From Sisyra terminalis (Eukaryota > Arthropoda > Insecta > Neuroptera > Sisyridae): 64,000 bases of DNA. Position 1 is the first letter of the stretch; every line of letters starts with the position of its first letter. The DNA lies in assembly GCA_958496175.1 (NCBI GenBank), contig OY292275.1:42175701-42239700 (forward strand), read 5' to 3'. Positions 11,805-22,899 of the stretch are shown piece after piece. The position numbers and the translations under genes are program-made. Under the pieces are notes generated by a model. That model was not told the origin of the DNA, searched no databases, and saw only the letters and a list, made by a program, of their open reading frames with translations.

Positions 11805-13079
11805 CTATGATATATTGTAATTCTATTTACTTTTGAAAATTGTAGTTGAAACAATACGGAATGAACATTCGTAAATTTGATTCTATTTAACTTATTGTTT
11901 CAGTCATAATATTGATACATATTCAGGTTAAATAAGAGTAGATAACGTTAACCGCTAAAAATAGTTACAAATTTAATTTTAAAAATCTTAAAATACTGTG
12001 ACCTTTTGAAAGTATTACATACAGCTTTGAAAATATTTTCACAGTAGTACCGAAATTATATTTAAGTTATTTAATGAATAACAATAATAATAAATGCAAA
12101 GTATAACATTCATATTGATAGGAAATCTATATTACTTTATAAATTTCAATAGCAATGAATTCTGAAAATTATTTATTTTTCCGAATTTGGTCAAAAAAAA
12201 TTTAATATTTTTTTCTTAATTTCTTAAATCTCTAAAAATCTTTTAAATTTCTGATAATTAAATGTTTCAAAAAGTGTCACGAATTTTTACTAGTTCACCC
12301 AACGAGAAAGACCTTAATATTAAGAGTTATAGCTTTGAAATAAATAATTAGGTTTTTGATTTAAAAAAAAAATATTCTAAAAAGTTATCTGCTAATAATT
12401 TATTTCGTAATTTTTCGCAAAATTTAAGGAAAACTAATTTACTCGATATTGTTACATACTTGATATACCTACTATATATTGTATCAACCAATGGACCAGT
12501 AAACCTGGGTTTACTTCAGTTCAAGAAAATTGAGTTCTAATTCAGTTCAAGAAAAACTACTTTTGAATGTTCAACAAACAAAATTTAAAATAAACTATAT
12601 TACTATTTTATACATAGTTTTATGTTAAATTGAAATTTTTGGGACCACCGACAAAAAGAAAATTTCCCTAAGCTCTTGCAAACAAAACAAAGCAGAAAAA
12701 ATGGAAACTGCAATTTGTTACCATTATTAAATAGAAAAAACGATTATTCGAAAAATCTTGCGATTCTCTATTCTTGTATAAATATGAATAAAGGTAAGAA
12801 ATGATGATAAACCGTATAAATTATTTTAAAGAACAGCACAGTTTGGTCGAAAATTCATTTTATCATTAAAAATTCATTCATTTAATAATTTACGACTCTA
12901 ATTCTCTATGTTGTTATTATTTCATAGAAAATGTTTCTTTTGAACGATGAATAAAAAAAAGTAAGAATATTCGCGTTTCTAATTATTTCAAATGAGTGTC
13001 GATTTTTTTAAGCATTAAAATCTTCGTTTATTATGTTAAATTTCATTGAAAGATTAATTTAATCACTAATTTCGACATT
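11805..13079. other. AT-rich non-coding tract
   Basis: No gene or known repeat was seen. A short direct duplication, TTCAGTTCAAGAAAA, occurs near 12517 and 12541, next to the palindrome AAACCTGGGTTT. Confidence 0.5.
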
Positions 13080-13400
13080 ATTGACACGACAGCAAATTAA
13101 TTGGTCAAGTTGGCCACGATATTTTACGTCAATAACACCCCCAACCCCGACTCACCCCATTGTGTTCCGCCAAAACCGAAAAGCTCTAGAAATTCGCGAT
13201 AAATCACCCCCTGCCAAATTTGTTTGTTTCTCTGTCGTTTCGCTTGTCTTCTGACACGGCTCTGTCTCTTTCTTTGCGTGCCAATGACGGCCAAATGAAT
13301 AATGAACTTTCCTTTTAACACAGAAATTATATCTCGTATCTAATTGGCGTAAATAATGAATTTCTCTAGTTAAATATTTACATATGGCAGTCAAGCAATA
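13080..13400. promoter_or_regulatory. GC/pyrimidine-rich non-repetitive island
   Basis: It includes AACACCCCCAACCCCGACTC, TCTGTCGTTTCGCTTGTC and GACACGGCTCTGTCTC in an otherwise AT-rich region. Two overlapping minus-strand ORFs (65 and 80 codons) lie in different frames and look like by-products of the reduced stop-codon density. A regulatory role is possible, from composition only. Confidence 0.3.
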
Positions 13401-13463
13401 GAAATTTTCTGACTTGGCAATTTATTTCAAACTCATTCCCAATTTTTATTTTCCCGGATGAAA

Positions 13464-13486
13464 ATATATATATATATCTATATATC
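13464..13486. repeat. TA-rich microsatellite
   Basis: It is a run of TA dinucleotides with two CTA interruptions. Confidence 0.85.
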
Positions 13487-14344
13487 TACACATATTTCAT
13501 AACGTATATTTGGTATACAGATCTTTTTTTTTCAAGTAACATTTTAAATATTTAAATATTATTACCTAATTGCAAACAGGAAAATTGGTTTTCTTAAATT
13601 GATTACTGAGCGTTGAAAAGAAATTATGTTTGAGTTTCGTTTATATTTGATAGAATGGGGATGCAAAAGAGGCTTTGATATTTCCTTCTTTTTGAAGCGT
13701 ATTTTGATTTTTCATTTGATTAAACATTGAATTTTTATTTTCATGTTTTTTTTAATATTTGTTCTTTCAAATAAATAAATGAGTTCGTTTATACAACGTG
13801 CGCTTATTAAACAACCAGGAAAAGAAGAGAAAATAATTTTGGTTAGCATAAATTGTGATTAGTTGTGAACATTATCGTTTCTAAGGGTATTGTAATATTT
13901 TTCATGGTGTAAAAATGATAATATTTAATTAATTAACAATCTTCTGTATATTAACAAGCTTACAACATCTTTAAATTAAACATAAGTATTATATACTCAA
14001 ATCGGTTATTCAAAAACTTGTTATGCAAACGTTCATTATTCTAAAAGAAATTATTCGAACGCCAATTGATCGAAAGTTAACTTCAAAAACACTTTTCAAG
14101 CACATTCATTACATAAAGCGCTTTGTTTGGAATTTGGTATTTGTAAATTTCTAGGAAAGCCTTGAAAATAGCTTGTATTTGTTAAATTTTCAGAATTTAT
14201 TAATTCCATATGTTTTCGCTGCAATAGAAATTATAGAATTAACCTTCTTATAAATCCAAGTACACGTTTATAGATTAAAAATAAGGTTATTCTTGATTCA
14301 TTCATTTTACAAAATTTTAAAAAAATCGGTCATAAGCCTACGAT

Positions 14345-14700
14345 TAAGTTTAAAGTGGACTGGAAAGCTGAAGCTGAAATAATTTAATCGAAAGATTTTT
14401 GAGGAGCTGGAGCCAAAAAAATTATATTCCTGAAATCGGAGTCGAAACCAAAAAAATCTATATTGGCTCTAACGCTTAGTAATCTTATGTTGAACACTGA
14501 GCGCTTAAGATTGAAAAAAGATTTTTTTGGAAATTCATTAATTAATCAAGTTTCATTGCCATAAAGTTTCGTGAAATTGATTTTTATTGGTTTTCAATTA
14601 TGATCATAAAAATAGACTAATAATTTGTAATAATTTCTACTGAAGCTGTAGTCGGAGCTGGAGTCGAACATGCAGCTCTGGAGCCGGAGCTGAAATTATT
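14345..14700 (+). repeat. Family G dispersed repeat, best-preserved copy
   Basis: Both ends carry the degenerate GGAGCTGGAG motif. The left part reads GAAAGCTGAAGCTG, GAGGAGCTGGAGCC and ATCGGAGTCG; the right part reads GCTGTAGTCGGAGCTGGAGT and CTGGAGCCGGAGCTG. Between them is an AT-rich core with CTTATGTTGAACACTGA, resembling CTTATGATGAAAATAGTACAT in the 46.4-kb copy. It has no coding capacity. The structure suggests a non-autonomous DNA transposon with composite subterminal repeats, but no target duplication was found. Confidence 0.55.
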
Positions 14701-15311
14701 TTTTCCTTGATCTTCTGCCTGGTTTTTGAAAATATTTGTCTGCCACAATAATAACGTGTTTATCAATGAAAAGATGTTGCAAAACTGTTAAAAAATTCAG
14801 ATATTATGTGCATAATCTATCAATTCTTTAAAAACAGTTTATTTACGATGCCTTTAACTTCCTTAAGGACCATAATTTTCAAGTCTAACGATAGTATTTC
14901 GTAAACTTGGATAAATACTTCTTTTCTTTAAATTTAGTAAGCATTGTTTTAAAAAAATTGTGAGCCCTTACTTATTATAGTCATATTTTTTGAAGAAACT
15001 ATTGCCTCAGCTGCAGATTTCCTCAAAAGAAAGATATTAATCAATAGTTCCTGTAAATGATGCTTTGTTGACACAAATTTTAACATTTGGGAAGAAAAAA
15101 ATATGTCATAATGATAAGAAGTCACTAATATTTCTAAGCTATTTTGTTACAAGATGATCAAACAAATGTGATACGTTTTAGATTTGATAATTTCAATGTA
15201 ACACTCTAGTGAAGCCATCTTTTAGCAAAAGATGGCAACTTGTTTATTGAACTAATATTTTTTCCAAGATGGAAAGAATTGAATTGAATTCATAATAATC
15301 AAGGTACAATC

Positions 15312-15521
15312 CAGGGGCGAACTTAGGCCTAGGTAGCCTAGACACGCGTCTAGGGCCTGTAATTTTTGGGACCCGAAATTTTTATTTTTTTATTTTTAAT
15401 TAACAAAAAACGTGATATTCATTCATAATTATTGTTGAAACGAATCCAAATTATGCCGAATCGTTGATTGATTAATAACAATGTTGTGCCTAGGGCCCGC
15501 TTTAGCCATAGTCTGCCATTG
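15312..15521. mobile_element. 210-bp hAT-type MITE
   Basis: The left terminus CAGGGGCGAACTTAGGC and the right terminus, reverse-complemented CAATGGCAGACTATGGC, are imperfect inverted repeats (11 of 17). The flanks are GTACAATC (15304-15311) and GTACCATC (15522-15529), an 8-bp duplication with one mismatch. The subterminal GTCTAGGGCC and CCTAGGGCCC blocks also mirror each other. It is non-autonomous and fairly old. Confidence 0.7.
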
Positions 15522-15718
15522 GTACCATCACTGGTGTAGCTTGGATTTCGGTATCCAAAAAAAAAAAGTTTTCTTCTATCTTTTGATTTCTGCGAGTCCT
15601 TAAGAAATCCTCTGCGTTGTGGCCTAGAAAGACTAGTGCACCTTGGTGGTTTTCCTAGTAATAACTAATCAGATCTACTTCAGAGAGTAATCTAAGCACA
15701 CAGCTAATTGAGCTAATT

Positions 15719-15745
15719 GGCTGTTTTAAAATTTAAAACAGCCAA
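15719..15745. repeat. Perfect short palindrome
   Basis: TGGCTGTTTTAAA and TTTAAAACAGCCA are exact inverted copies. A similar small stem, GCCATCTTTT-AGC-AAAAGATGGC, lies at 15213-15235. The function is unknown. Confidence 0.55.
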
Positions 15746-16129
15746 ATATAATAATCCTTGGTTTTCAAAGTTATTCGTTAGCTTTACTTATAAATTAAAA
15801 AATATTTTTTGGAAGTTTTTAATACTATGATATAAATATGAATTTATACTAATGTTACTATATAATGAATTTAGAGAATTATTTGAATCCGTATATTTAT
15901 TTTTTAATAACTTATTCAATTATTTTGAGATTTGATTCGCTCATTGTTATCCAAATTATGTAATTGAAAACGTTGAAAAGTATTTTTGTCTAATCATATA
16001 TTGAAAAGCAAAATGAAGTTTTCAACATTTTCTTTACCCCCACGTAAATTAAAATATGTAAATAGGCACCCATCAACATGTATAACGTAAATCATTCATT
16101 TAAAATTAAATGAATACAACAAGAAGAAA

Positions 16130-16850
16130 ATGAAAATGAAGACGAAGAAGTTATCCCGAAATAAGAAATAGGCCAGCATCTCTCTTGCACATGCCATCCC
16201 CGTAGCCCCCATTTCTTTTTCACCAGCAGTTTTCCCGTAGTTCCTCTCCGTTTCGTTTACGCTTCCCTCCCGAGAAGAGAGAGTATCGACCAGAAAATTC
16301 CCGATTTGCCCGACAGGAGCGAGCGAGAAGCTTTACGAGCTTTACTGCATGTTGGAGTGGACGCGACGAGAAGGAGCTTTCAGCCAATGAACGTCGTTTT
16401 AAATATTCATTTAATCTTATAAGCTCTATTGACAATTTAACTTAATTTAAAGTACAAACAATAACATAAATTACTATTTAAATAACATGAAGAGGAGATA
16501 CGCATCTCTCCTCTCCACCGCCCGTTTCATCCACCCACACCCACCAACCTCCTTGGTCTTATCAATTTAAAACAGTCGGACGTTCCTATCGACAAGTCAC
16601 TTAGGAAATATTGCAATATTATGTAATAATAATTTTATTAATGAAATAACCGGCGAATTTTACTCCACACGCATGTGTGGTGGCTTTTTCCGGGGGATTG
16701 AAGCTTATAAAGTTTTGCTGAGGCATTAGCACGAATTATTGCCAAATAACATCTCAGGCAAATTCGACAAAATTTGGATGGAAAGTTTTTAAGTAATTAA
16801 GTATCGGCGAGTGAGATAGAAAGCAGGAAGCATTTTATTTTGCGAATAAA
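16130..16850. promoter_or_regulatory. Large GC-enriched non-repetitive island (possible enhancer or conserved non-coding element)
   Basis: It is the longest complex, non-repetitive stretch of the left half. Pyrimidine-rich blocks (CTTGCACATGCCATCCCCGT, CTCTCCTCTCCACCGCCCG), long runs of AT-rich putative homeodomain cores and the palindrome CACACGCATGTGTGG near 16667 are visible. No ORF is credible; a 71-codon minus ORF at 16220-16435 has no recognisable domain. Regulatory function is inferred from composition alone. Confidence 0.35.
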
Positions 16851-17256
16851 AGGCATTAAAATGCTAATAAATCTTTTAAGCTTTACTTTAAATAATTAAA
16901 GCTCGTTAACGGTTTAAATTTAAAAAATATATATATCAATTTCGAGGAAGTATGGAAGCCATAAAAAGTGTATTTGTCGCTGTATTACAATCGTTATTTG
17001 CAATTCCATTGGATTTTTGAAATTTTTAGTTCCCAATATTTGCCCAAAAAACATTAATTTTGGAAACCAAAAAAGCGATTTTCAATACATTGTTTGATAA
17101 TCTGATAGTACTGGATTTTTTGGCTAGGTTACTGATTTAAAAAAAATATTATTTAAGATTGTATTTAAGATAGATTCCATTCTCTAATTTAATGGTCGGC
17201 ATTTTTACTTGTCGATAGATAGACCAAACTCTTAATATAGCTGTTTATAAAAATAA

Positions 17257-17494
17257 AAATTTAGGCTCAAGTGTACTTTAGCATACCCACAATCTGGCAA
17301 CATTGCATTTTCGACTTTGTTTTTAATTTAATTCGCGATATTGTTGTTAATTTAATTCTATATGGTATAATTCCCTCTTTTGTGGCTAAATTTTCATTAT
17401 AGACCGATTTAATCGCGAATTAAATTAAAAGCAAAGTCGAAAATGAAACATCGCTAGATTGTGGGTGTGCTAAAGTACATAGGAGCCAAAATTT
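17257..17494. mobile_element. Palindromic MITE, family P copy B
   Basis: It is a nearly symmetrical element. The left arm AGCATACCCACAATCTGG, then GCATTTTCGACTTTG, then TTAATTTAATTCGCGAT, is mirrored by the right arm, ending ATTGTGGGTGTGCTAAAGTA. The outer boundary AAATTTAGGCTCAAGTGTAC is matched on the other side by GTACATAGGAGCCAAAATTT. The central CTTTTGTGGCTAAATTTT is the reverse complement of the same motif in copies A and C, so B is in the opposite orientation. No coding capacity. The two arms would form a stem of about 80-100 bp. Confidence 0.88.
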
Positions 17495-18309
17495 ATTTAC
17501 TCGATAAATTCTTCACATGTTACTTTTCCTAATTGAAAAGTTGACTCTTTTGGCTATACTTAGGATAAAATTTTATCTGAGAGATAAATGCCACCATCTT
17601 GATGTGAAAATACCGGCCTAAGTATTTAAGCCTGTGTGTCAAGGATATTTAATGCCAAGTAAAGCAAAGATTATTTATTTTCATATTAATGAAGTTTGTG
17701 TACAGTTACGTCATCACTTTTTAAGATGTATTATTTTTTCATATCCTTTAGACCTAGATCTCTGGATCCCTAAATCTTTCAAATATTACGTAACGTTTTT
17801 TTTGCAAATTTTTTGTCTCTGCCCCACTGTTACTTATCGTAACAATTTGGAACCTATCCCTTCTGTTCATAACTTGTTACGTATTATTATTTTGACGAAT
17901 TTGAAAATATATGGAGTAAATAAGGAACGAAATCTAATTTTATCGACCAATCATCTTTTTTCTTTATAATAAATGGTTCAGTGCAACCAACTCGAGTTGG
18001 GTGATATGTTGGCAGAGCTTTTTACATGGTGGTGGTAAACTATATCAACTACTGTCAATTATTTTCATGATAAAACCGCGAAATTTAATTTTCAAATACC
18101 AATTTCATAAAACAATGTTAATAAAAATTTTAATGTTACGTAACAGTACAGTTACGTACCTACTCGTATATTGACACCCCCTTCTTAAGTAATACACCAA
18201 ACAATAACATTGAAATGTTACATAGGTATTACTAGAACATTCCCTTACCTAGTATCTTAAAAAGGCTCAAAACAATGTAATGAGAACGGTTGAAAAGTTT
18301 ATTATTAAT

Positions 18310-18480
18310 AATGGTCTTGGGAACTTGGATTTAAATAATAAGACGTTATTTTTTAAATTATCTCAACGTTTCGTTGGTATTTATTTCCAATTTCTTCAGG
18401 AGAACTAAAATATCAACGAAACGTTGAGATAATTTGAAAAATAACGTCTTATTATTTCAATCCAAGTTCCCAAGAACATT
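18310..18480. repeat. Near-perfect 73-bp-stem hairpin
   Basis: The arms 18310-18382 and 18408-18480 are reverse complements with only four mismatches over 73 bases. They are separated by a 25-base loop. Shared blocks include CTTGGGAACTTGGATT, AAATAATAAGACGTTATT and ATTATCTCAACGTTTCGTTG. This is tighter than the MITEs elsewhere in the window. It may be a young foldback MITE or, if transcribed, a long-hairpin small-RNA precursor; neither can be told from sequence. Confidence 0.9.
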
Positions 18481-18967
18481 ATTAATTATTTACCACACCA
18501 TGGATGAGAGCAACCAGGAATTTATTATTATTTTACAGTAAAACACTTGAATAATGTTCCAAAGTCAGATTTAAGTCATAAAAAGATTTTCTATACACTT
18601 ACAGTAAAAATATTCAATTTAAATTGTAAAAAAATCGAAAATCTTACTTTAATTACATTAATTGGGTTTGTGAATTTTTTTTTTTTTTTGTGATAAATGG
18701 AAAGATCATATTTAAGTTTTATAGTAAAACTATTTTTTGTTTTTTTTTTCTCGCAATAATTTAAAAGTTATTTCAAAATAAAAATTAATTTTTGAATTTT
18801 TTGAATCTAGTACCGAAAACACGCCGACAGCTCCCGAACAAACACGAGCGCGTGTGACGTCCAAATGTTAGTTGTCAATGATTGCAGTTGATACAGAAAT
18901 AATAAGTACACTGTTTTGATTGATTTAATTCTGTTGTGATAGTTAAATATTGAAATTTATATTGAGC

Positions 18968-19087
18968 ATGTCGAACCTTAAAAGTTATCGTTCTTGTTTT
19001 GTACCATAATGAACGAATACTACAAAAACAACTCCTAACAAAATGTTTTTAAATGTTCCCCAAGATGGCAAACGTCGAAATAAATGA
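18968..19087 (+). pseudogene. THAP-domain relic (P-element/THAP transposase type)
   Basis: Starting at ATG 18968 the frame reads MSNLKSYRSCFVP, then two stop codons (TAA TGA at 19007-19012) where the second zinc-binding Cys is expected, then TNTTKTTPNKMFLNVPQDGK and RRNK before TGA at 19085. This follows the start of a THAP DNA-binding domain: Cys-x-Val-Pro, an N-T-T-loop, P-x-K-x-F, V-P-x-D and R-R. The THAP domain is the N-terminal DNA-binding module of P-element-like transposases and of some host proteins. No catalytic region follows, so it is a dead, 3'-deleted fragment. A CG-containing segment at 18815-18860 just upstream may be its old 5' region. Confidence 0.6.
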
Positions 19088-19767
19088 TTTCAAGCAGTGC
19101 ACTTATATTATCAGACTTTGCCTTTATAAATCCTTTATCACACATAGCTAATTGGAATCAACTAACGACTCGTTTTTTAGCAATAAATTTTCAATATTAT
19201 TGTCTAGTCACGTGTAATAGCTGTAAACGCTGTATTGTTATTAAATAGCTATAACATTATTACGTCACAACTATGGTGATCACTTATGGCGCGTTTATAG
19301 TCACGTGATTTTTTTTTAAATTTTATCAATTTTTAATCGTTTATAATTAATTGAAAAAAATTTTTTTTAAGTTTTTTGCATTGAATATCAATATTATTAA
19401 TAATAAAGTTTTAAAATACATGAAAAAAATCAATATTTTTTTTTTTTCAAAATCCCAATTACATTAATTTTTTTTATTTATTTTTTAGTTAGGTTGTCCA
19501 ATTGGTGAGGTTAAGGGAGCTTCAGTACTGCAGTCCTTAGGACTATAATTTTTTTCCTCTTTATAATAATAGTGCTTTTATATTCATTCTCAAAATAGGT
19601 GGTTTTCTACTAACTTTTAATTTCCTGTTTAGATTTTCGATGAAATATTTCAACCTTCTTTTAAGAGATTTAAAATTCAAATTCTTATATTCCTTTTTTC
19701 TGGAGTTTACCGTTATTGTTTCTTCAACATGAACCATAGGTCCATTGTTTTTCAAAATACGATCAGT

Positions 19768-21332
19768 CAGTGGCGTGCACAGAGATTCTAGGCAGGGTAG
19801 GCAGAAATTTTTAAAAGCTACTTTAATATAATCAAACATGCTGCTTAGTTCGTTGTCATGATGAGTAAATAATGAACCCTATACTGATTAGCCAACAAAA
19901 TTTTAAAGTGTGAATCTTCCAATTTTTTTTTGGCAATCGATGGGAAATCATTCGTAGACGTATAAGAAAGAAACCGGTTTGTTTGTGACAAAATAGTTTA
20001 GCAGTAATTAAATAAATAAGATCAATTAATTAATTAGTCATTGATATAGTAAAATGTTAAGTAAATATGGTTTACAGCGACATACAATAACAAAAATGCA
20101 GGAAAGTGAAGGAAACGGTTGGTTAAATGTAAAACTAAAAAAAAAGTTAAGGAAAACTAAACAGAACCTCCCCCCCCCTTCGAAAAAAGGCAATTATAAT
20201 ATTAATTTTTTTCCTCAAATTATATTTTCCCAAAATATTACAAAATAATAAAAATCGAAACATAATTAAACAGGCTTTTCTCCCAATTTTTTTCATCGTT
20301 TCTGAAAATCAAATTTTCTCACCAAATGTTTTTAAAAATATATACACGTAGTAGAATATTAAGTGTTTTTTGAAATTCGGAAAATATTTTTCTTTAACTT
20401 TTTTTTTAGTTTTAGTTTTAACCAACCGTTTCTTAAATTTTCCCTCATTTTTGTTATTGTATGTTGCCTTAAACCTTATTTTTTTAACATTGTACTTTGT
20501 AATTGTAATTACCGCTAAACTATTTTGTCACAAACGAAACGGTCTTTCATAAACCTCGACAAACAATTTCCCATCGATTAGCAAAAAAAATATTTCGGAA
20601 AATTCACACTTTAAAATTTTGTTGGCTAATCGGTATAGGGTAAATAATGATGTTGATATTTGCAACCACAAATATCCATAGATAGACTCATTTTGTAAAC
20701 CTTATTAAAGAAATATAATATAATCGTCAGGCTTAAATAATACAGATAATAGATAATACATGCATTATAAAAATTTATTAGAATTAAATAAAAACAATGT
20801 ACGTAGATTCCTGATTGTTAAATCGATTATTGAGATCAATCAAATTTAAACTTGTAATTGCAGCGATAATAAATAAGAAACGATGCTACTTCGGTAATTA
20901 TCGTAATTTGTCGTGTGTAAGAAGACAGTGTCGACAGTGTCTTTCTATGAGGTTGTATGCGTGCGTATGTGTAGAATTGTATATTTGTATTATTGTTTTT
21001 ATACGAACGCACACACTGACACATATGGCTACATATGGCCACATATAAATATTTAGGCACGAATAGTTTGTGTCATTCTCGCTGCTGGACTCAGTAGCGC
21101 TAGTGTATCGCAATGCAAATATTACCAGTCGTTTAATTGAAATTGAACGAACGAATGAGCTAGCATAATCTGTATACTGTATAGATGATATTCGTTAAGA
21201 TTTTTTGTTTAGTGATATTTGATAGTACTCGTAAATAAAATAAAATTACATATCTGAACAAGATTATAAATATTAATCTGAATTATGTAGAGTAGGCAGT
21301 GTCTTTTTGTCTATATGAAATTCACGCCACTG
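19768..21332. mobile_element. 1565-bp hAT element with perfect 8-bp duplication, carrying a nested element
   Basis: The termini are CAGTGGCGTG at 19768 and, at the other end, CACGCCACTG (21323-21332). The subterminal AGGCAGGGTAGGCA and AGTAGGCAGTG motifs mirror each other. The flanking octamer CGATCAGT is identical on both sides (19760-19767 and 21333-21340). This is the signature of a hAT insertion. No transposase frame survives. A 766-bp element (19876-20641) is nested near the left end, so the host hAT copy was only about 790 bp. Perfect duplications suggest a fairly recent insertion. Confidence 0.93.
19876..20641. mobile_element. 766-bp long-TIR element with perfect 9-bp duplication (Mutator-like?), nested in hAT
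   Basis: The inverted termini are about 75 bp long. The left reads ACCCTATACTGATTAGCC, then AACAAAATTTTAAAGTGTGA, and reaches GATGGGAAAT; the right arm (about 20567-20641) is its reverse complement with few changes. The flanking nonamer AAATAATGA is identical (19867-19875 and 20642-20650). Long TIRs with a 9-bp duplication fit Mutator-like (MULE) or Merlin-type elements. The interior has no recognisable transposase; a 64-codon lysine-rich ORF at 20054-20248 has no domain I recognise. It shares an ACC-N-TA-W-AC start with the element at 38207-38909. Confidence 0.85.
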
Positions 21333-21340
21333 CGATCAGT

Positions 21341-22535
21341 TCAACTTTTTTTTAACATCCTACTTCATTTTACATAATCCAGGTAGTATGTTACAGCTAC
21401 TATTTGATTTGATAATTAAAAATCAGATTATTTAGATAGATTCATAAAGCTTATTAAAAACTAGTGACAAATGGTATTTTTCAAAATTTCTCATCTCTTT
21501 AAAAATTTTAATTAATACCTATTGTTAATAAATCCTGAATTGTTTGGAAAAATTAATCTTTCTAATTTGTTCGTGTAATTTCATTCGACAAAAGCATTTT
21601 TTTTTTTTTTTGGACACAAAGCCGACAAAAATTTGTTGAAAATCAAAGGTATTTGATAGAGAAAAAAATAAAAATCCTAGAATATTTGCTTTAGAGAAAA
21701 TTGTTCAGTGAATGAGATTGAAACGCTCACCAGACAGAATATAAACATGTAGGGAAAAAATTTAAAAAAAAAAAAAAAAACGGCTAAAAGGGCTTTGTTA
21801 CACGTTGCGTTTGTGTTACGTCTCTAAAGCGATGTGATGCGATGATGCATCGCTCGTCTACGATATTAAAAACGTAATTTGCATTGTTTTAACTCATTTT
21901 ACTTTTAATAAAATCCACAGTTTTTTTTTTTTGTATTTTCAAACAAACGTATATAATTAAAAAAAAATTAGCATATGATACAAATAGTATTTAATGAAAT
22001 TGGTACAAAAATTGTCCTCTTGCGATGAGTATATTCTTCTTCTTTATCGAACAACATTGAACTATTCATTTTTTTTTAATACTAATACCAAATTAGCTTT
22101 TTCCGCGAATTTTTTTTTTTTTTTTAATAAAATCACCAAAAGCTTTGTGCACTCAAAAGCTTCAATTTATGAAAATATAATGTGGCAACGAAAAAAAAAA
22201 TAACCGCCAACGAATTTTATAAAGCCCCGAGAGGCATTAAATTCCTATCGTTACATTTTCAATGATTAAAGATAAATATTATCATTTCAAATTATTTTTT
22301 GTACGACTTAAAATATTTTAACCTTTCAACCTAATCTTATTCTATGTGTTCTTTGATAAGTTTATTCAAATTTATATATTAAATCACAAATAATGATTGC
22401 TCATGATTTTTGTTAAAAATTACAAGGGGTGTTCTGCTTTCTCTTCAACTGGCTATACTATTAATTTCGTCTGCGTGGCAAAGGGAATTTTTTTTGTAAG
22501 AAGTAAATAACTTAAAAAAGGATTTTTGTTGGAAC
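21341..22535. other. AT-rich tract with long A and T homopolymers
   Basis: No gene was seen. There is a T-run near 21597-21612 and an A-run near 21763-21780. Between 21795 and 21860 is a more complex stretch with a small stem GCGATG-ATG-CATCGC. The 69-codon ORF at 21994-22203 is AT-driven and not credible. Confidence 0.5.
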
Positions 22536-22539
22536 CAGG

Positions 22540-22865
22540 GCTGTGGAAGTGGTAGAAGTTTATACTTAGACTTTGGATCAAATATTTTTTAAGTGTGACT
22601 CCAGCTCCGGATTGGAAATTGGATCTAGCTACAACTCTGGCTCTGATTCTAGTCTATAGAATAATAACAGGACAATAATTTCAAACACCAATTTAAAAGG
22701 CATTTTATGTCATTGAGATTTGGGGTTAATTGCATTAGGTTCTAAAATTCTAAAAATTTAGTTCCACTAGTATCCAATACAAGTAGACATTACAAGTATT
22801 CTATATTCAACTTAAGTCAGTCCTTGGAGCCAAAAACAATTTTATTCCTTTGACTCCACAGCGAT
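22540..22865. repeat. Family G / CAGGGCTGTGGA-type dispersed repeat
   Basis: The left edge CAGGGCTGTGGAAGTGG and the right edge CTTTGACTCCACAGCGA are inverted partners (CTGTGGA / TCCACAG). Inside are GACTCCAGCTCCGG, CTACAACTCTGGCTCTGA and GGAGCCAAAAAC, the same degenerate GGAGTCGGAGCTGG vocabulary as the copies at 4.7, 6.4, 14.4 and 46.4 kb. A CAGGGCTGTGGAGTCGG terminus is seen in hAT-type elements of many animals. No octamer duplication was found here. Confidence 0.55.
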
Positions 22866-22899
22866 CTTTGAAATTGACTACGACTCCTTAACTTTATCT

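Noticed and set aside
17634..17969. 111-codon plus ORF
   Set aside because: It is the second longest ORF in the window, but its composition follows the AT-rich background. There is no domain, no promoter or splice support, and nothing similar nearby.
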